From NCBI RefSeq assembly GCF_034344865.1, contig NZ_CP133774.1, positions 4,712,001-4,776,000 of the forward strand: 64,000 nucleotides of DNA, in the 5' to 3' direction. The notes under the pieces were generated by a model. The model did no database searches. It was not told the DNA's origin and saw only the letters and a list, made by a program, of their open reading frames with translations. This DNA comes from Pseudomonas sp. 10S4. Its GTDB lineage: Bacteria > Pseudomonadota > Gammaproteobacteria > Pseudomonadales > Pseudomonadaceae. Position 1 is the first letter of the stretch. Every line of letters starts with the position of its first letter. Position numbers and translations under genes: made by a program. Below are positions 17,810 through 26,858 of the stretch, piece by piece.

Positions 17810-18172
17810 ATGTTCAAAGTCACGCCGAATCCCCCAACTCTTGATCCAGTACCCTTCGACGCCTCTCTTGACCCCAAAAAACTGAAAGAGGCGGCAGACC
17901 GCGCGCTCAACTTCTACCTCAACCCCGGGGCGCTGAAAGAGCCGATACCGCCCCGCAAGCCGGGCATCATCTTCCTTATCGACCCCACGGTGGATGACGA
18001 AACGCTGCTGGTCCAAGCCTGCGAATCGCTGGGCTCGGCCAGCGACATGGCGAGTGAGATCGCCAGCTTAATGGACGGCCCGCAGCGCAATAAGATGCTG
18101 ATGCTGCAACAGGCGATCATGTTGAGTGGGTTAGTGGTCAATCGGGTGCTGGATAACCACAAGCCAGGCTGA
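17810..18172 (+). CDS. DUF6124-like small Pseudomonas protein
   Basis: A 120-residue soluble protein beginning MFKVTPNPPTLDPVPFDASL, followed by LDPKKLKEAADRALNFYLNP and a second helical half (DDETLLVQACESLGSASDMA, then LMLQQAIMLSGLVVNRVLDNH). This pattern is that of a multicopy Pseudomonas family (DUF6124, related in layout to DUF3077), of unknown function. Ribosome site AAGGAG sits 9 bp before ATG. The 350-bp leader upstream is strongly structured, so control at the RNA level is likely. A REP pair follows the stop codon. Confidence 0.8.
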   Translation: MFKVTPNPPTLDPVPFDASLDPKKLKEAADRALNFYLNPGALKEPIPPRKPGIIFLIDPTVDDETLLVQACESLGSASDMASEIASLMDGPQRNKMLMLQQAIMLSGLVVNRVLDNHKPG

Positions 18173-18188
18173 TAGCCCGGCATTTCCC

Positions 18189-18272
18189 CTGTAGGAGCGA
18201 AGCTTGCTCGCGAAGGCGTCAGGTCTGACACACCGCGTTATCGTTTTTCGCGAGCAAGCTTTGCTCCTCCAG
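18189..18272. repeat. REP pair (class A/D variant)
   Basis: GTAGGAGCGAAGCTTGCTCGCGAA and inverted TTCGCGAGCAAGCTTTGCTCC about 35 bp apart, directly after the DUF6124-like gene. Confidence 0.85.
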
Positions 18273-18306
18273 ACCTCAAAATAGTTCGGTCTCTTGATGA
18301 AACACT

Positions 18307-18436
18307 CTGTGGCGAGGGGGCTTGCCCCGTTGGGTTGCGAAGCAGCCCCAAATCGGTCATCGAGTTCTTTCTGAAAGACCGCGTCAGCTTTATTGGGGCT
18401 GCTGCGCAGCCCAACGGGGCAAGCCCCTCGCCACAG
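18307..18436. repeat. REP pair (class B variant, GTGGCGAGGGGGCTTGCCCC)
   Basis: Inverted copies at both ends with GGGTTGCGAAGCAGCCCC and GGGGCTGCTGCGCAGCCC inner palindromes. Two different repeat classes thus fill the 286-bp convergent gap; no gene seen in it. Confidence 0.9.
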
Positions 18437-18458
18437 TGTTCAGCGATCAGAATTGATA

Positions 18459-19562
18459 TCAGGGGAGGATTTCGAATGAGGTGCTGGCCAGCCGTTCGCC
18501 GTTGACCATGATGTGCACTGCATGCTTGCCGGCGTAATGCCGGCGTGTGGTCAGTTCCTTGATCTGCTGCCCACGGCTAACGAATTCACTGGCATGACCG
18601 GGCAGGGTGAGTGCCTTCAGCTTGAACACTTTCGCCGAAGTACTGCCATTCGCTTTGACGTAATCAATCGCATAGTCGATCACCAGCCGCTGACTCTCCG
18701 CCACCGTGGATTTCACGGTAAACGACAAAGTGATTTTCTCCCCGAGCCGAATCACCGCCGGTTCAACCTTCACGCCAATAATCTCAACTTCGGGTTTGCC
18801 ACCCGCGCCATTAACCGCCAACGCCCGCTGATTCCCCTGTTTGATCAAACTACGCAGCGCATGCTTGGCGATCCAGGCCGTGTGCTTGTTCTCCAGCGAC
18901 CAACCTTCAATCAAATCCAGCACCCACTCCGGATGATCCTTGGTGATGTCATTAAGGTGATTGGCCACGGACTTGCGCACGTACAGGCTTTCATCAGCCT
19001 TGAGATTATCGAGGATCACCGCTGCCAGGCTCGGGTCAGCCTGAACCGGTTCCAATCGAAACGACCACGGCAATCGCGGGCGACTGCCTTCGCTTGCGAG
19101 CCGCCGAACGTGTTCGTTTTCATCCTGCGACCAGACCTCCATCAGCGCCAATGAACGTTCAAGATCACTGCGCAGAAAATGCCGGATTGCAAACTCGGAA
19201 GAACCGAACGAGGTGAAAAACTTGAGCGCTTCCATCGACTGCTCAAAATCATGAGCGCCATACATCGCCACATAATTCGGCAACGAGATACTGACAAAAC
19301 CACTGTTCAGCCGAGGGGCCAGGGCACGCAGCACCTCAAGTGACTCTTCATATCCGAGCGGCAGCACCGCATGCAGACACTCACTGACCCGCGCCATGCG
19401 CTGCATGATCGACAATTCAGCAAGGCCTTCATTGGCCATTTTCAGAAAGGCCTTGGCGTTGAACGCCGGGTAAACCGCCGTCATCTCGGTCGCGATGTGC
19501 TTGAGGCGCTCGGCGTTGAAGATTTCCTTCAACGCCGGGGCAGAGGTGTCAGCGGTGGTCAT
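18459..19562 (-). CDS. alkC: DNA alkylation repair glycosylase with C-terminal Ig-like domain
   Basis: AlkC-family DNA glycosylase, 367 residues, removing alkylated bases such as 3-methyladenine without base flipping. Residues about 10-240 form HEAT-like helical repeats (AFLKMANEGLAELSIMQRM, VRRLASEGSRPRLPW, VRKSVANHLNDITKDHPEWV, IAKHALRSLIKQG); the ESLYVRKSVANHLND and HTAWIAKHALR blocks are the conserved DNA-facing repeats. Residues about 260-367 (VEIIGVKVEPAVIRLGEKITLSF onward) form an Ig-like domain characteristic of the AlkC-alpha group. Complete. A GST gene lies 25 bp upstream on the same strand, so the two may be cotranscribed. Confidence 0.9.
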   Translation of the reverse strand: MTTADTSAPALKEIFNAERLKHIATEMTAVYPAFNAKAFLKMANEGLAELSIMQRMARVSECLHAVLPLGYEESLEVLRALAPRLNSGFVSISLPNYVAMYGAHDFEQSMEALKFFTSFGSSEFAIRHFLRSDLERSLALMEVWSQDENEHVRRLASEGSRPRLPWSFRLEPVQADPSLAAVILDNLKADESLYVRKSVANHLNDITKDHPEWVLDLIEGWSLENKHTAWIAKHALRSLIKQGNQRALAVNGAGGKPEVEIIGVKVEPAVIRLGEKITLSFTVKSTVAESQRLVIDYAIDYVKANGSTSAKVFKLKALTLPGHASEFVSRGQQIKELTTRRHYAGKHAVHIMVNGERLASTSFEILP

Positions 19563-19587
19563 GAGCGAGTCCGGGACGATGGGCGGC

Positions 19588-20199
19588 TCAGGTTATCGGG
19601 GTACTGATGAACGCCTCAAGCTTTTCTGCCTGCGCGGTGAATTGAGCGATGTGCGGGAAGCGCGAGTCATCGACTTGATCCGGCACCACTAGGTTGGTGA
19701 AGCTCCAGGCGACTGCGACGGTGATTCCGTCCTGCGCAATCGCGCTGCCATTCACCAACGGCTGCTTTTCAAGCTCTCGCTCCAGCGCTGAATAGGCCGC
19801 AGCGAGCTGGCCTTCAACCCGCTCAACCCACGGCTGATACTGAATATCCGCCGGCCGCAGATTCCGTTCGTAGTAAAGCTGCACCGATTTTTCGCACGCC
19901 GCCAGCGCCAACCCGATCACCCGTAACGAGCGCGCCCGTTGCTTCAGATCACTCGGCATCAAGCTTTTCGAAGGCCCGGCGAGGGCTTCGAGGTAGTCGA
20001 TGATCAGCGTCGAGTCCATCAACACTTCACCGTCATCCAGCACCAACGTCGGCGCCTTGACCACCGGGTTGATTTGCTGGAATTGCTCGAAATGCCGGAA
20101 CACCGACACCGAGTCGTGCTCCAGCGCGATGCCCAAGTGTTGGGCAGAAATGGCCACGCGCCGTACATAAGGCGAATCCAGCATGCCGATCAGTTTCAT
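19588..20199 (-). CDS. Glutathione S-transferase family protein
   Basis: A 203-residue GST. Thioredoxin-like N-terminal domain MKLIGMLDSPYVRRVAISAQ (Ser at the catalytic position), the cis-Pro segment VKAPTLVLDDGEVLMDSTLIIDYL around residues 50-70, and a helical C-terminal domain. The start ATG 20199 is preceded by AAGGAAC, better placed than the upstream in-frame start at 20214. The alkC gene follows after 25 bp; a link between glutathione conjugation of alkylating agents and repair of alkylated DNA is appealing but inferred. Confidence 0.88.
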   Translation of the reverse strand: MKLIGMLDSPYVRRVAISAQHLGIALEHDSVSVFRHFEQFQQINPVVKAPTLVLDDGEVLMDSTLIIDYLEALAGPSKSLMPSDLKQRARSLRVIGLALAACEKSVQLYYERNLRPADIQYQPWVERVEGQLAAAYSALERELEKQPLVNGSAIAQDGITVAVAWSFTNLVVPDQVDDSRFPHIAQFTAQAEKLEAFISTPIT

Positions 20200-20259
20200 G
20201 ACACGTTCCTTCAAGTCGAACTGGGAGAGGGCATAACCTATCCGAGCTTGAAGGAATTG

Positions 20260-21180
20260 TCAGTCCTCGAAACCGACCTGCTCATGAATCTCATCCACCT
20301 TCAATTCCAACCGATACGCCACCGCAATAAACAACGCCTGACACAAACACAACGTCGCACTCAGCGAACGAAACGCAAACGAACTCCCTTCATTCACCAG
20401 CAACACTGTGCTCGCACGCTTGGCCAGCGGCGAAAGGTTGCTATCCGTGATGATCAAGGTTTTCGCCTGATGATGCTGGGCGATGCGCAGGCAGTGCTGG
20501 GTTTCCTTGCCATAGGGCGTGAAGCTGATGGCGATCACCAGGTCATTGGCGCGCACGCTGCGCATCTGCTCGCGGTAGCTGCCGCCAAGCCCTGAAACCA
20601 GGTGAATACGCTTGTTGGTGTGTTGCAGGTTGTAGACCAGGTAGTCGGCGACCGCGAACGAGCGGCGCACCCCGACCACGTAGATGTTGTCGGCATTTAC
20701 CACCAGATCCACTGCCTTGTCGAAGGCGACGTCGTCGAGTTCCATCCCCAGCCGTTCGATGCCCGACAGCGTGGCGTTGACGCATTCGCGCGCCAGGTCG
20801 CCGCCGCTGGCCTTCTGCGACTTGTTGGCGATCATGCTGCGGATGCGCTGCTGGTAGTTCTGCACCGGCGTGGTTTTGTGCGTGTAGGCCTCGCGGAACA
20901 ACGCCTGCATTTCGCTGAAACCGCTGAAACCAAAGCGCTGGGAGAAGCGCACGATGGCCGACGGGTGCACTTCGCACTCACGGGCTATGTCGCTGATGCG
21001 ATCAACCATGATCCGGTCGCTTTGCTGGCTCATGTAGCTGGCGATGCGTTTGAGCTGGCGCGGCAGGCTTTCGTATTCGTTGGTGATCAGCTGCAGCAAA
21101 CGCTCGGCATTGATCGGGGGGCTGGGGAGGTCGCTCTCGGGCGTGCTCTCGGTGGTAGCCGGCTGATCGGTGCGGGACAT
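20260..21180 (-). CDS. iolR: RpiR/MurR-type repressor of inositol genes
   Basis: A 306-residue regulator: N-terminal HTH_6 domain (LLQLITNEYESLPRQLKRIASYMSQ, ISDIARECEVHPSAIVRFSQRFGFSGFSE, residues about 30-105) and a C-terminal SIS sugar-phosphate-binding domain (NIYVVGVRRSFAVADYLVY; AISFTPYGKETQHCLRIAQ; IITDSNLSPLAKRA). It is divergent from the iol operon and a GGAA-N6-TTCC site lies in the shared promoter region. In other bacteria RpiR-type IolR proteins repress iol genes until an inositol-derived intermediate binds; the same is expected here. Confidence 0.9.
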   Translation of the reverse strand: MSRTDQPATTESTPESDLPSPPINAERLLQLITNEYESLPRQLKRIASYMSQQSDRIMVDRISDIARECEVHPSAIVRFSQRFGFSGFSEMQALFREAYTHKTTPVQNYQQRIRSMIANKSQKASGGDLARECVNATLSGIERLGMELDDVAFDKAVDLVVNADNIYVVGVRRSFAVADYLVYNLQHTNKRIHLVSGLGGSYREQMRSVRANDLVIAISFTPYGKETQHCLRIAQHHQAKTLIITDSNLSPLAKRASTVLLVNEGSSFAFRSLSATLCLCQALFIAVAYRLELKVDEIHEQVGFED

Positions 21181-21351
21181 AAAGGATCCTTCTGGCTTGT
21201 TCTTATAGGAATGACGAAAAGGTCATCCCCTGACAATAGGTTGGCTGTGCGCAGTCTACAGGGTAGGCCGGAATAAAATCTTGAGCTTGCCGATCGACAG
21301 ACACTTGCTGAAACGATGCACTGTGTCTGGAGCGCTCGTTCAGAGTTTATT

Positions 21352-21365
21352 GGAAAAAATATTCC
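21352..21365. promoter_or_regulatory. Candidate IolR operator (GGAA-N6-TTCC)
   Basis: GGAAAAAATATTCC, flanked by T and A to make 5-bp arms TGGAA/TTCCA, lies between divergent iolR and iolC, 124 bp before the iolC start. It fits the GGAA-N6-TTCC palindrome described for the RpiR-type IolR of Sinorhizobium meliloti. Confidence 0.65.
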
Positions 21366-21489
21366 ACGTAAAAAATATATAGAATAAATATTGATTATTC
21401 AGTCCGAGACGTTTTAGTCTGCATCCACCAAGAGTGTTCGGCACGGCCATCGTCCCGAACGCAGGCTGATAAAAATAACAGGAGCCAGC

Positions 21490-23427
21490 ATGGGCCAGAC
21501 TCGTTTTGCCAGTGGGCGTCAATTGGATCTGATTTGCCTGGGGCGCCTTGGCGTCGACCTTTATGCGCAGCAAGTCGGGGCGCGGTTGGAGGACGTTTCA
21601 AGCTTCGCCAAATACCTCGGTGGATCGTCCGCCAACATCGCTTTTGGCACCGCGCGCCTGGGCCTCAAGTCGGCGATGTTGAGCCGGGTAGGGGACGACC
21701 ACATGGGCCGCTTCCTGCTCGAATCCCTGGCCCGCGAAGGTTGCGACGTCAGCGGCATCAAGGTCGATCCGGAACGCCTGACCGCCATGGTCCTGCTCGG
21801 TCTCAAGGACCGCGAAACCTTCCCTTTAGTCTTCTACCGCGAAAACTGCGCCGACATGGCGTTGCGGGCCGAAGACATCAGCGAAGCCTTTATTGCCTCC
21901 AGCAAAGCCTTGCTGATCACCGGCACCCATTTCTCCACTGACGGCGTCTACAAGGCGAGCATTCAGGCGCTGGATTACGCCGAGAAGCACAACGTCAAAC
22001 GTATTCTGGACATCGACTACCGCCCGGTACTCTGGGGCCTGGCCGGTAAGGCCGACGGCGAAACCCGTTTTGTCGCCGATCAGAATGTCAGCCAGCACGT
22101 GCAGAAAATCCTCCCGCGTTTCGACTTGATCGTCGGCACTGAAGAAGAGTTTCTGATTGCCGGCGGCTCCGAGGATTTGCTCACCGCGCTGCGCAATGTG
22201 CGGCGTCTGAGCGCCGCGACCTTGGTGGTCAAACTCGGCCCGCAAGGTTGCACGGTGATTCACGGGGTGATTCCGGTGCGTCTCGAAGACGGCGCGATCT
22301 ATCCCGGTGTTCGTGTCGAAGTGCTGAATGTGTTGGGTGCCGGCGATGCCTTTATGTCGGGCTTCCTCGCCGGTTGGCTCGAAGACGCCAGCGACGAGCG
22401 CTGCTGCCAGTTGGCCAATGCTTGCGGTGGTCTGGTGGTGTCGCGCCATGCCTGCGCCCCGGCGATGCCGACCCGCGCTGAACTCGATTACCTGTTCAAC
22501 AGCCCGGTGCCGATCACCCGGCCGGATCAGGACGCGACGCTGCAACGCCTGCATCAGGTCAGCGTGCCGCGCAAACAGTGGAAGCAACTGTTCATCTTCG
22601 CCTTCGACCATCGCGGGCAACTGGTGGAACTGGCGCACAAGGGCGGTCGCGACTTGAGTGCGATCTGCGAACTGAAACAACTCTTTATTAAAGCAGTGGA
22701 GCGCGTCGAAGCCGATTTGCGTACGCAGGGCATCGAAGCCGATGTCGGGCTGCTGGCCGATCAACGCTTTGGCCAGGACTCGCTGAACGCCGCTACCGGT
22801 CGTGGCTGGTGGGTGGCGCGGCCGGTGGAAGTCCAGGGTTCACGGCCGCTGGCGTTCGAGCACGGGCGCTCCATCGGCAGCAACCTGATTGCCTGGCCGC
22901 AAGAACAAATCATCAAGTGCCTGGTGCAATTTCACCCGGACGACGAGCCGCTGTTGCGGCTGGAACAGGAAGCGCAGATCAAGGGTTTGTATCAGGCGTC
23001 TCAGGTCAGCGGTCACGAACTGCTGCTGGAAATCATCCCGCCCAAGGATCACCCCTCGACGCACCCGGACGTGCTCTATCGCGCGCTGAAACGCCTCTAC
23101 AACCTGGGCATCTATCCGGCGTGGTGGAAGATCGAAGCGCAAAGTGCCGAGGAATGGAAACAGCTCGACGAACTGATCCAGGAGCGCGACCCGTACTGCC
23201 GTGGCGTCGTGTTGCTGGGCCTGAATGCCCCGGCGGCGGCCTTGGCCGAAGGCTTTCAACAAGCCAGCCAGAGCCAGACCTGTCGCGGGTTTGCCGTGGG
23301 CCGGACGATCTTCCAGGAGCCGAGCCGCGCGTGGATGGCCGGTGAAATCGACGATGAAACGCTGATCCGCCAGGTGCAGGGCACGTTTGTCGAACTGATC
23401 GATGCCTGGCGCACAGCACGGGCCTGA
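21490..23427 (+). CDS. iolC: 5-dehydro-2-deoxygluconokinase fused to a DUF2090 aldolase-like domain
   Basis: Bifunctional-looking 645-residue protein. Residues about 1-335 are a PfkB sugar kinase (LGRLGVDLYAQQVGARLEDV; GGSSANIAFGTARLG; the phosphate-transfer motif VLGAGDAFMSGFLAG near 285), expected to phosphorylate 5-dehydro-2-deoxygluconate. Residues about 340-640 are DUF2090, a class I aldolase-like TIM barrel (QLFIFAFDHRGQLVELA, VGLLADQRFGQDSL, PAWWKIEAQSAEEW), which may take the place of IolJ in cleaving the phosphorylated product to malonate semialdehyde and DHAP. No separate iolJ is seen in the locus, which supports this. First gene of the operon, with AGGAG before ATG. Confidence 0.92.
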   Translation: MGQTRFASGRQLDLICLGRLGVDLYAQQVGARLEDVSSFAKYLGGSSANIAFGTARLGLKSAMLSRVGDDHMGRFLLESLAREGCDVSGIKVDPERLTAMVLLGLKDRETFPLVFYRENCADMALRAEDISEAFIASSKALLITGTHFSTDGVYKASIQALDYAEKHNVKRILDIDYRPVLWGLAGKADGETRFVADQNVSQHVQKILPRFDLIVGTEEEFLIAGGSEDLLTALRNVRRLSAATLVVKLGPQGCTVIHGVIPVRLEDGAIYPGVRVEVLNVLGAGDAFMSGFLAGWLEDASDERCCQLANACGGLVVSRHACAPAMPTRAELDYLFNSPVPITRPDQDATLQRLHQVSVPRKQWKQLFIFAFDHRGQLVELAHKGGRDLSAICELKQLFIKAVERVEADLRTQGIEADVGLLADQRFGQDSLNAATGRGWWVARPVEVQGSRPLAFEHGRSIGSNLIAWPQEQIIKCLVQFHPDDEPLLRLEQEAQIKGLYQASQVSGHELLLEIIPPKDHPSTHPDVLYRALKRLYNLGIYPAWWKIEAQSAEEWKQLDELIQERDPYCRGVVLLGLNAPAAALAEGFQQASQSQTCRGFAVGRTIFQEPSRAWMAGEIDDETLIRQVQGTFVELIDAWRTARA

Positions 23428-23446
23428 AGAAACACCGCAAAACCAA

Positions 23447-23538
23447 TGTGGGAGCGGGCTTGCTCGCGAAGAGGCCGGCACATTCAACATCAATGTTGCC
23501 TGACCCACCGCCTTCGCGAGCAAGCCCGCTCCCACAGG
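23447..23538. repeat. REP pair (class A) inside the iol operon
   Basis: Inverted GTGGGAGCGGGCTTGCTCGC copies about 45 bp apart in the 160-bp gap between iolC and iolE. Confidence 0.9.
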
Positions 23539-23587
23539 GGATTAGCGTCGGTCTTACTGATTTGTAAAAACAATAATAGGTGCAGCC

Positions 23588-24478
23588 ATGCCCGCTATCC
23601 GAATTGGCATCAACCCGATCTCCTGGAGCAACGACGACCTGCCGTCCCTCGGTGGCGAGACGCCGCTGAGCACCGCGTTGAGCGAAGGCAAAGAGATCGG
23701 CTACGAAGGTTTCGAACTCAACGGTAAATTTCCCAAGGATGCCAAAGGCGTCGGTGATGTGCTGCGGCCTTACGATCTGGCGCTGGTCTCCGGCTGGTAC
23801 TCCAGCCGTCTGGCCCGCCGTTCGGTGGCCGAAGAAATCGACGCCATCGGCAGCCACGTCGAGCTGCTGGCCAAGAACGGGGCCAAGGTGCTGGTCTACG
23901 GCGAAGTCGCTGACTCGATTCAAGGCCAGCGCATTCCACTGGTCGAACGCCCGCGTTTCCACACCGAACAAGCCTGGCAGGAATACGCCGACAAACTCAC
24001 TGAACTGGCGCGTTTCACCCTGTCCCAAGGCGTGCGTTTGGCGTATCACCACCACATGGGCGCTTACGTCGAATCCCCGGCCGACATCGACAAACTGATG
24101 GCGCTGACCGGCAGCGAAGTCGGCCTGCTGTTCGATTCGGGCCACTGCTACATGGGCGGCGGCGAACCGTTGCAGGTGCTGCGCAAACACATCGAACGAA
24201 TCTGCCACGTGCATTTCAAGGACGTGCGCAAACCGGTGGTGCAACTGGCGCGCAACAACCTCTGGAGCTTTCCGGACTGCATCATCAACGGCACCTTCAC
24301 CGTGCCCGGCGATGGCGACATCGATTTCGGCGCCTTGCTCGACGTGTTACTTGCCGCTGATTACCACGGTTGGCTGGTGGTCGAAGCTGAACAGGATCCG
24401 GCAGTAGCGCCAAGTTATGTCTACGCCAAAAAAGGCTTCGACACCCTGCGCGCACTGCTCGATGAGAGGACTAAGTGA
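23588..24478 (+). CDS. iolE: Myo-inosose-2 dehydratase
   Basis: Dehydrates 2-keto-myo-inositol to 3D-trihydroxycyclohexane-1,2-dione. The 296-residue protein is a xylose-isomerase-like TIM barrel with the IolE hallmarks IGINPISWSNDDLPSLGG at the N-terminus, YHHHMGAYVES near 155 (metal ligands), LLFDSGHCYMGGG near 183 and CHVHFKDVRKPV near 205. Length is typical (about 297). The stop codon overlaps the iolB start (TGATG), so the two are translationally coupled. Confidence 0.95.
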   Translation: MPAIRIGINPISWSNDDLPSLGGETPLSTALSEGKEIGYEGFELNGKFPKDAKGVGDVLRPYDLALVSGWYSSRLARRSVAEEIDAIGSHVELLAKNGAKVLVYGEVADSIQGQRIPLVERPRFHTEQAWQEYADKLTELARFTLSQGVRLAYHHHMGAYVESPADIDKLMALTGSEVGLLFDSGHCYMGGGEPLQVLRKHIERICHVHFKDVRKPVVQLARNNLWSFPDCIINGTFTVPGDGDIDFGALLDVLLAADYHGWLVVEAEQDPAVAPSYVYAKKGFDTLRALLDERTK

Positions 24479-25287
24479 TGAGCCTGCTGGTCAAAAGCAA
24501 TGCCCGTGGCCGGACCATGGTCGAGCTGGGCAAAGGTGAATTGGAATACGTCGGTTTCGCCGCGTACCGCTTGAGCCTCGGTGAAACCTTGCCGGTGCCT
24601 GCGGGCGATAAAGAACTGTGCCTGGTGCTGCTCAGCGGTCGCGTCAGCATCAAGGGCGAAGCGCCGGGGCAGGGCGCGTTCGATTGGGACAACCTCGGCG
24701 ACCGCCAATCGGTGTTCGAAGACAAATCGCCGTTCGCCGCCTACTTGCCGCCGGGCAGTCAGGCGCAAGTGGTTGCGCTCAGCGATGTGCAAATCGCTGT
24801 GTGTGCTGCGCCGGGTTCGACGAGCAATGGCATCGGTCCGCGCCTGATCAAACCCGACACCATGAAGCGCAGCGTGCGCGGCAAGGGCGCCAACACCCGT
24901 TACGTCTGCGACATCCTGCCGGACACCGAGCCCGCGCATTCGCTGCTGGTGGTGGAAGTGCGCACGCCGTCCGGGCACTCGTCGAGCTACCCGCCGCACA
25001 AGCACGACACCGACGACCTGCCGCACCAGAGCTTTCTCGAAGAAACCTATTACCACCAGATCAACCCGCCCCAGGGTTTTGTGTTTCAGCGGGTCTACAC
25101 CGACGACCGCAGCATCGATCAAGCCATGGCCGTGGAAAACAGCGACCTGGTCGTGGTGCCCAAGGGTTACCACCCGGTCAGCGTGCCGTACGGCTACGAG
25201 TCGTACTACCTGAACGTGATGGCCGGGCCGAAACGCGTCTGGCAGTTCCATAACGATCCGCAGCACAGTTGGCTATTGGATCTTTGA
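24478..25287 (+). CDS. iolB: 5-deoxy-glucuronate isomerase
   Basis: Isomerises 5-deoxy-glucuronate to 5-dehydro-2-deoxygluconate. The 269-residue double-cupin protein carries the IolB metal region PSGHSSSYPPHKHDTDDLP near residue 165, followed by LEETYYHQINPPQGFVFQRVYTDD and the second cupin PKGYHPVSVPYGYESYYLNVMAG. ATG 24478 overlaps the iolE stop. Length is normal (about 270). Confidence 0.95.
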   Translation: MSLLVKSNARGRTMVELGKGELEYVGFAAYRLSLGETLPVPAGDKELCLVLLSGRVSIKGEAPGQGAFDWDNLGDRQSVFEDKSPFAAYLPPGSQAQVVALSDVQIAVCAAPGSTSNGIGPRLIKPDTMKRSVRGKGANTRYVCDILPDTEPAHSLLVVEVRTPSGHSSSYPPHKHDTDDLPHQSFLEETYYHQINPPQGFVFQRVYTDDRSIDQAMAVENSDLVVVPKGYHPVSVPYGYESYYLNVMAGPKRVWQFHNDPQHSWLLDL

Positions 25288-25331
25288 ATTAGAAAGCCTG
25301 AATTCCAACACTTTCACGGAGAACAAGAACA

Positions 25332-26833
25332 ATGAGCAACGCCCCGGTTTTAGGCCATTACATCGACGGTCAGGTGCAGGACAGCGGCAGTGAGCGGTTC
25401 AGCAACGTGTTCAACCCGGCCACCGGCGCGGTCCAGGCACAAGTCGGTCTGGCCAGCCAAAAGACCGTCGACCAAGCCGTCGCCTCGGCGTTAAAAGCAT
25501 TCCCGGCCTGGTCCGAGCAATCGTCCCTGCGTCGCTCCCGGGTGATGTTCAAGTTCAAGGAACTGCTCGACCGTCATCACAACGAGCTGGCGGAAATCAT
25601 CAGCCGCGAACACGGCAAGGTGCTGTCCGACGCCAAGGGTGAAGTCACTCGCGGCATCGAAATCGTCGAATACGCTTGTGGCGCGCCGAACCTGCTGAAA
25701 ACCGATTTCAGCGACAACATCGGCGGTGGCATCGACAACTGGAACCTGCGTCAACCGCTGGGCGTTTGCGCCGGGGTCACACCGTTCAATTTCCCGGTGA
25801 TGGTCCCGCTGTGGATGATCCCGCTGGCGCTGGTCACCGGTAACTGCTTCATCCTCAAGCCGTCCGAGCGTGATCCGTCCGCCAGTTTGCTGATGGCCCG
25901 TTTGCTCACTGAAGCCGGGTTGCCGGACGGTGTGTTCAACGTGGTTCAGGGCGACAAAGTGGCGGTGGATGCCTTGCTGCAACACCCGGACATTGAGGCG
26001 ATTTCCTTTGTCGGTTCGACGCCGATTGCCGAGTACATCCACCAGCAAGCCACTTCTCGTGGCAAACGCGTGCAAGCGCTGGGCGGGGCGAAGAACCACA
26101 TGATCGTCATGCCCGACGCCGATCTCGATCAAGCCGCCGACGCGCTGATTGGCGCGGCTTACGGCTCGGCTGGCGAGCGTTGCATGGCGATCTCGATTGC
26201 CGTCGCAGTCGGTGATGTCGGCGACCAATTGATTGCCAAACTGCTGCCGCGCATCGATCAACTGAAGGTCGGCAACGGCATGCAGGGCGACAGCGATATG
26301 GGGCCGCTGGTCACCGCCGAGCATAAGGCCAAGGTCGAAGGCTTTATCGGCGAAGGCGTGGCCCAGGGCGCACAGTTGATCGTCGATGGCCGCAACTTCA
26401 AGGTGCCGGGGGCCGAGAACGGTTTCTTCGTTGGCGCGACGCTGTTCGATAACGTCACGACCGAGATGAGCATCTACCAGCAAGAAATTTTCGGCCCGGT
26501 GCTGGGCATCGTCCGCGTCCCGGATTTTGCCAGCGCCGTCGCGTTGATCAACGCCCATGAGTTCGGCAACGGCGTGTCCTGCTTCACCAGTGACGGCGGC
26601 ATTGCCCGCGCATTTGCCCGCACGATCAAGGTCGGCATGGTCGGCATCAACGTGCCGATCCGGTGCCGATGGCCTGGCATTCGTTCGGTGGCTGGAAGCG
26701 CTCGCTGTTCGGCGATCACCACGCGTATGGCGAAGAAGGCATTCGTTTCTACAGTCGCTACAAAAGCGTGATGCAACGCTGGCCCGACAGCATCGCCAAA
26801 GGTCCTGAATTCAGCATGCCAACCGCCAAATAA
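25332..26833 (+). pseudogene. iolA: Malonate-semialdehyde dehydrogenase (acylating), interrupted by a one-base loss
   Basis: CoA- and NAD-dependent aldehyde dehydrogenase of the MmsA/IolA family giving acetyl-CoA from malonate semialdehyde. Present in frame 1: [28 protein letters not shown], and the catalytic Cys in [13 protein letters not shown] near residue 284. After [11 protein letters not shown] the frame is lost; the next frame gives [20 protein letters not shown] and runs to a stop at 26833. One C is missing from a CCC at about 26660; repair gives 500 residues, the family length. Losing this last step would block inositol growth, so a sequence error is likely. Confidence 0.92.
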
Positions 26834-26858
26834 CTCACCCTTTTGGAGAACAACAATA

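Noticed and set aside
23033..24244. 403-codon minus-strand frame over the iolC-iolE junction
   Set aside because: Runs antisense through two real genes and a REP pair, so it cannot be a single gene.
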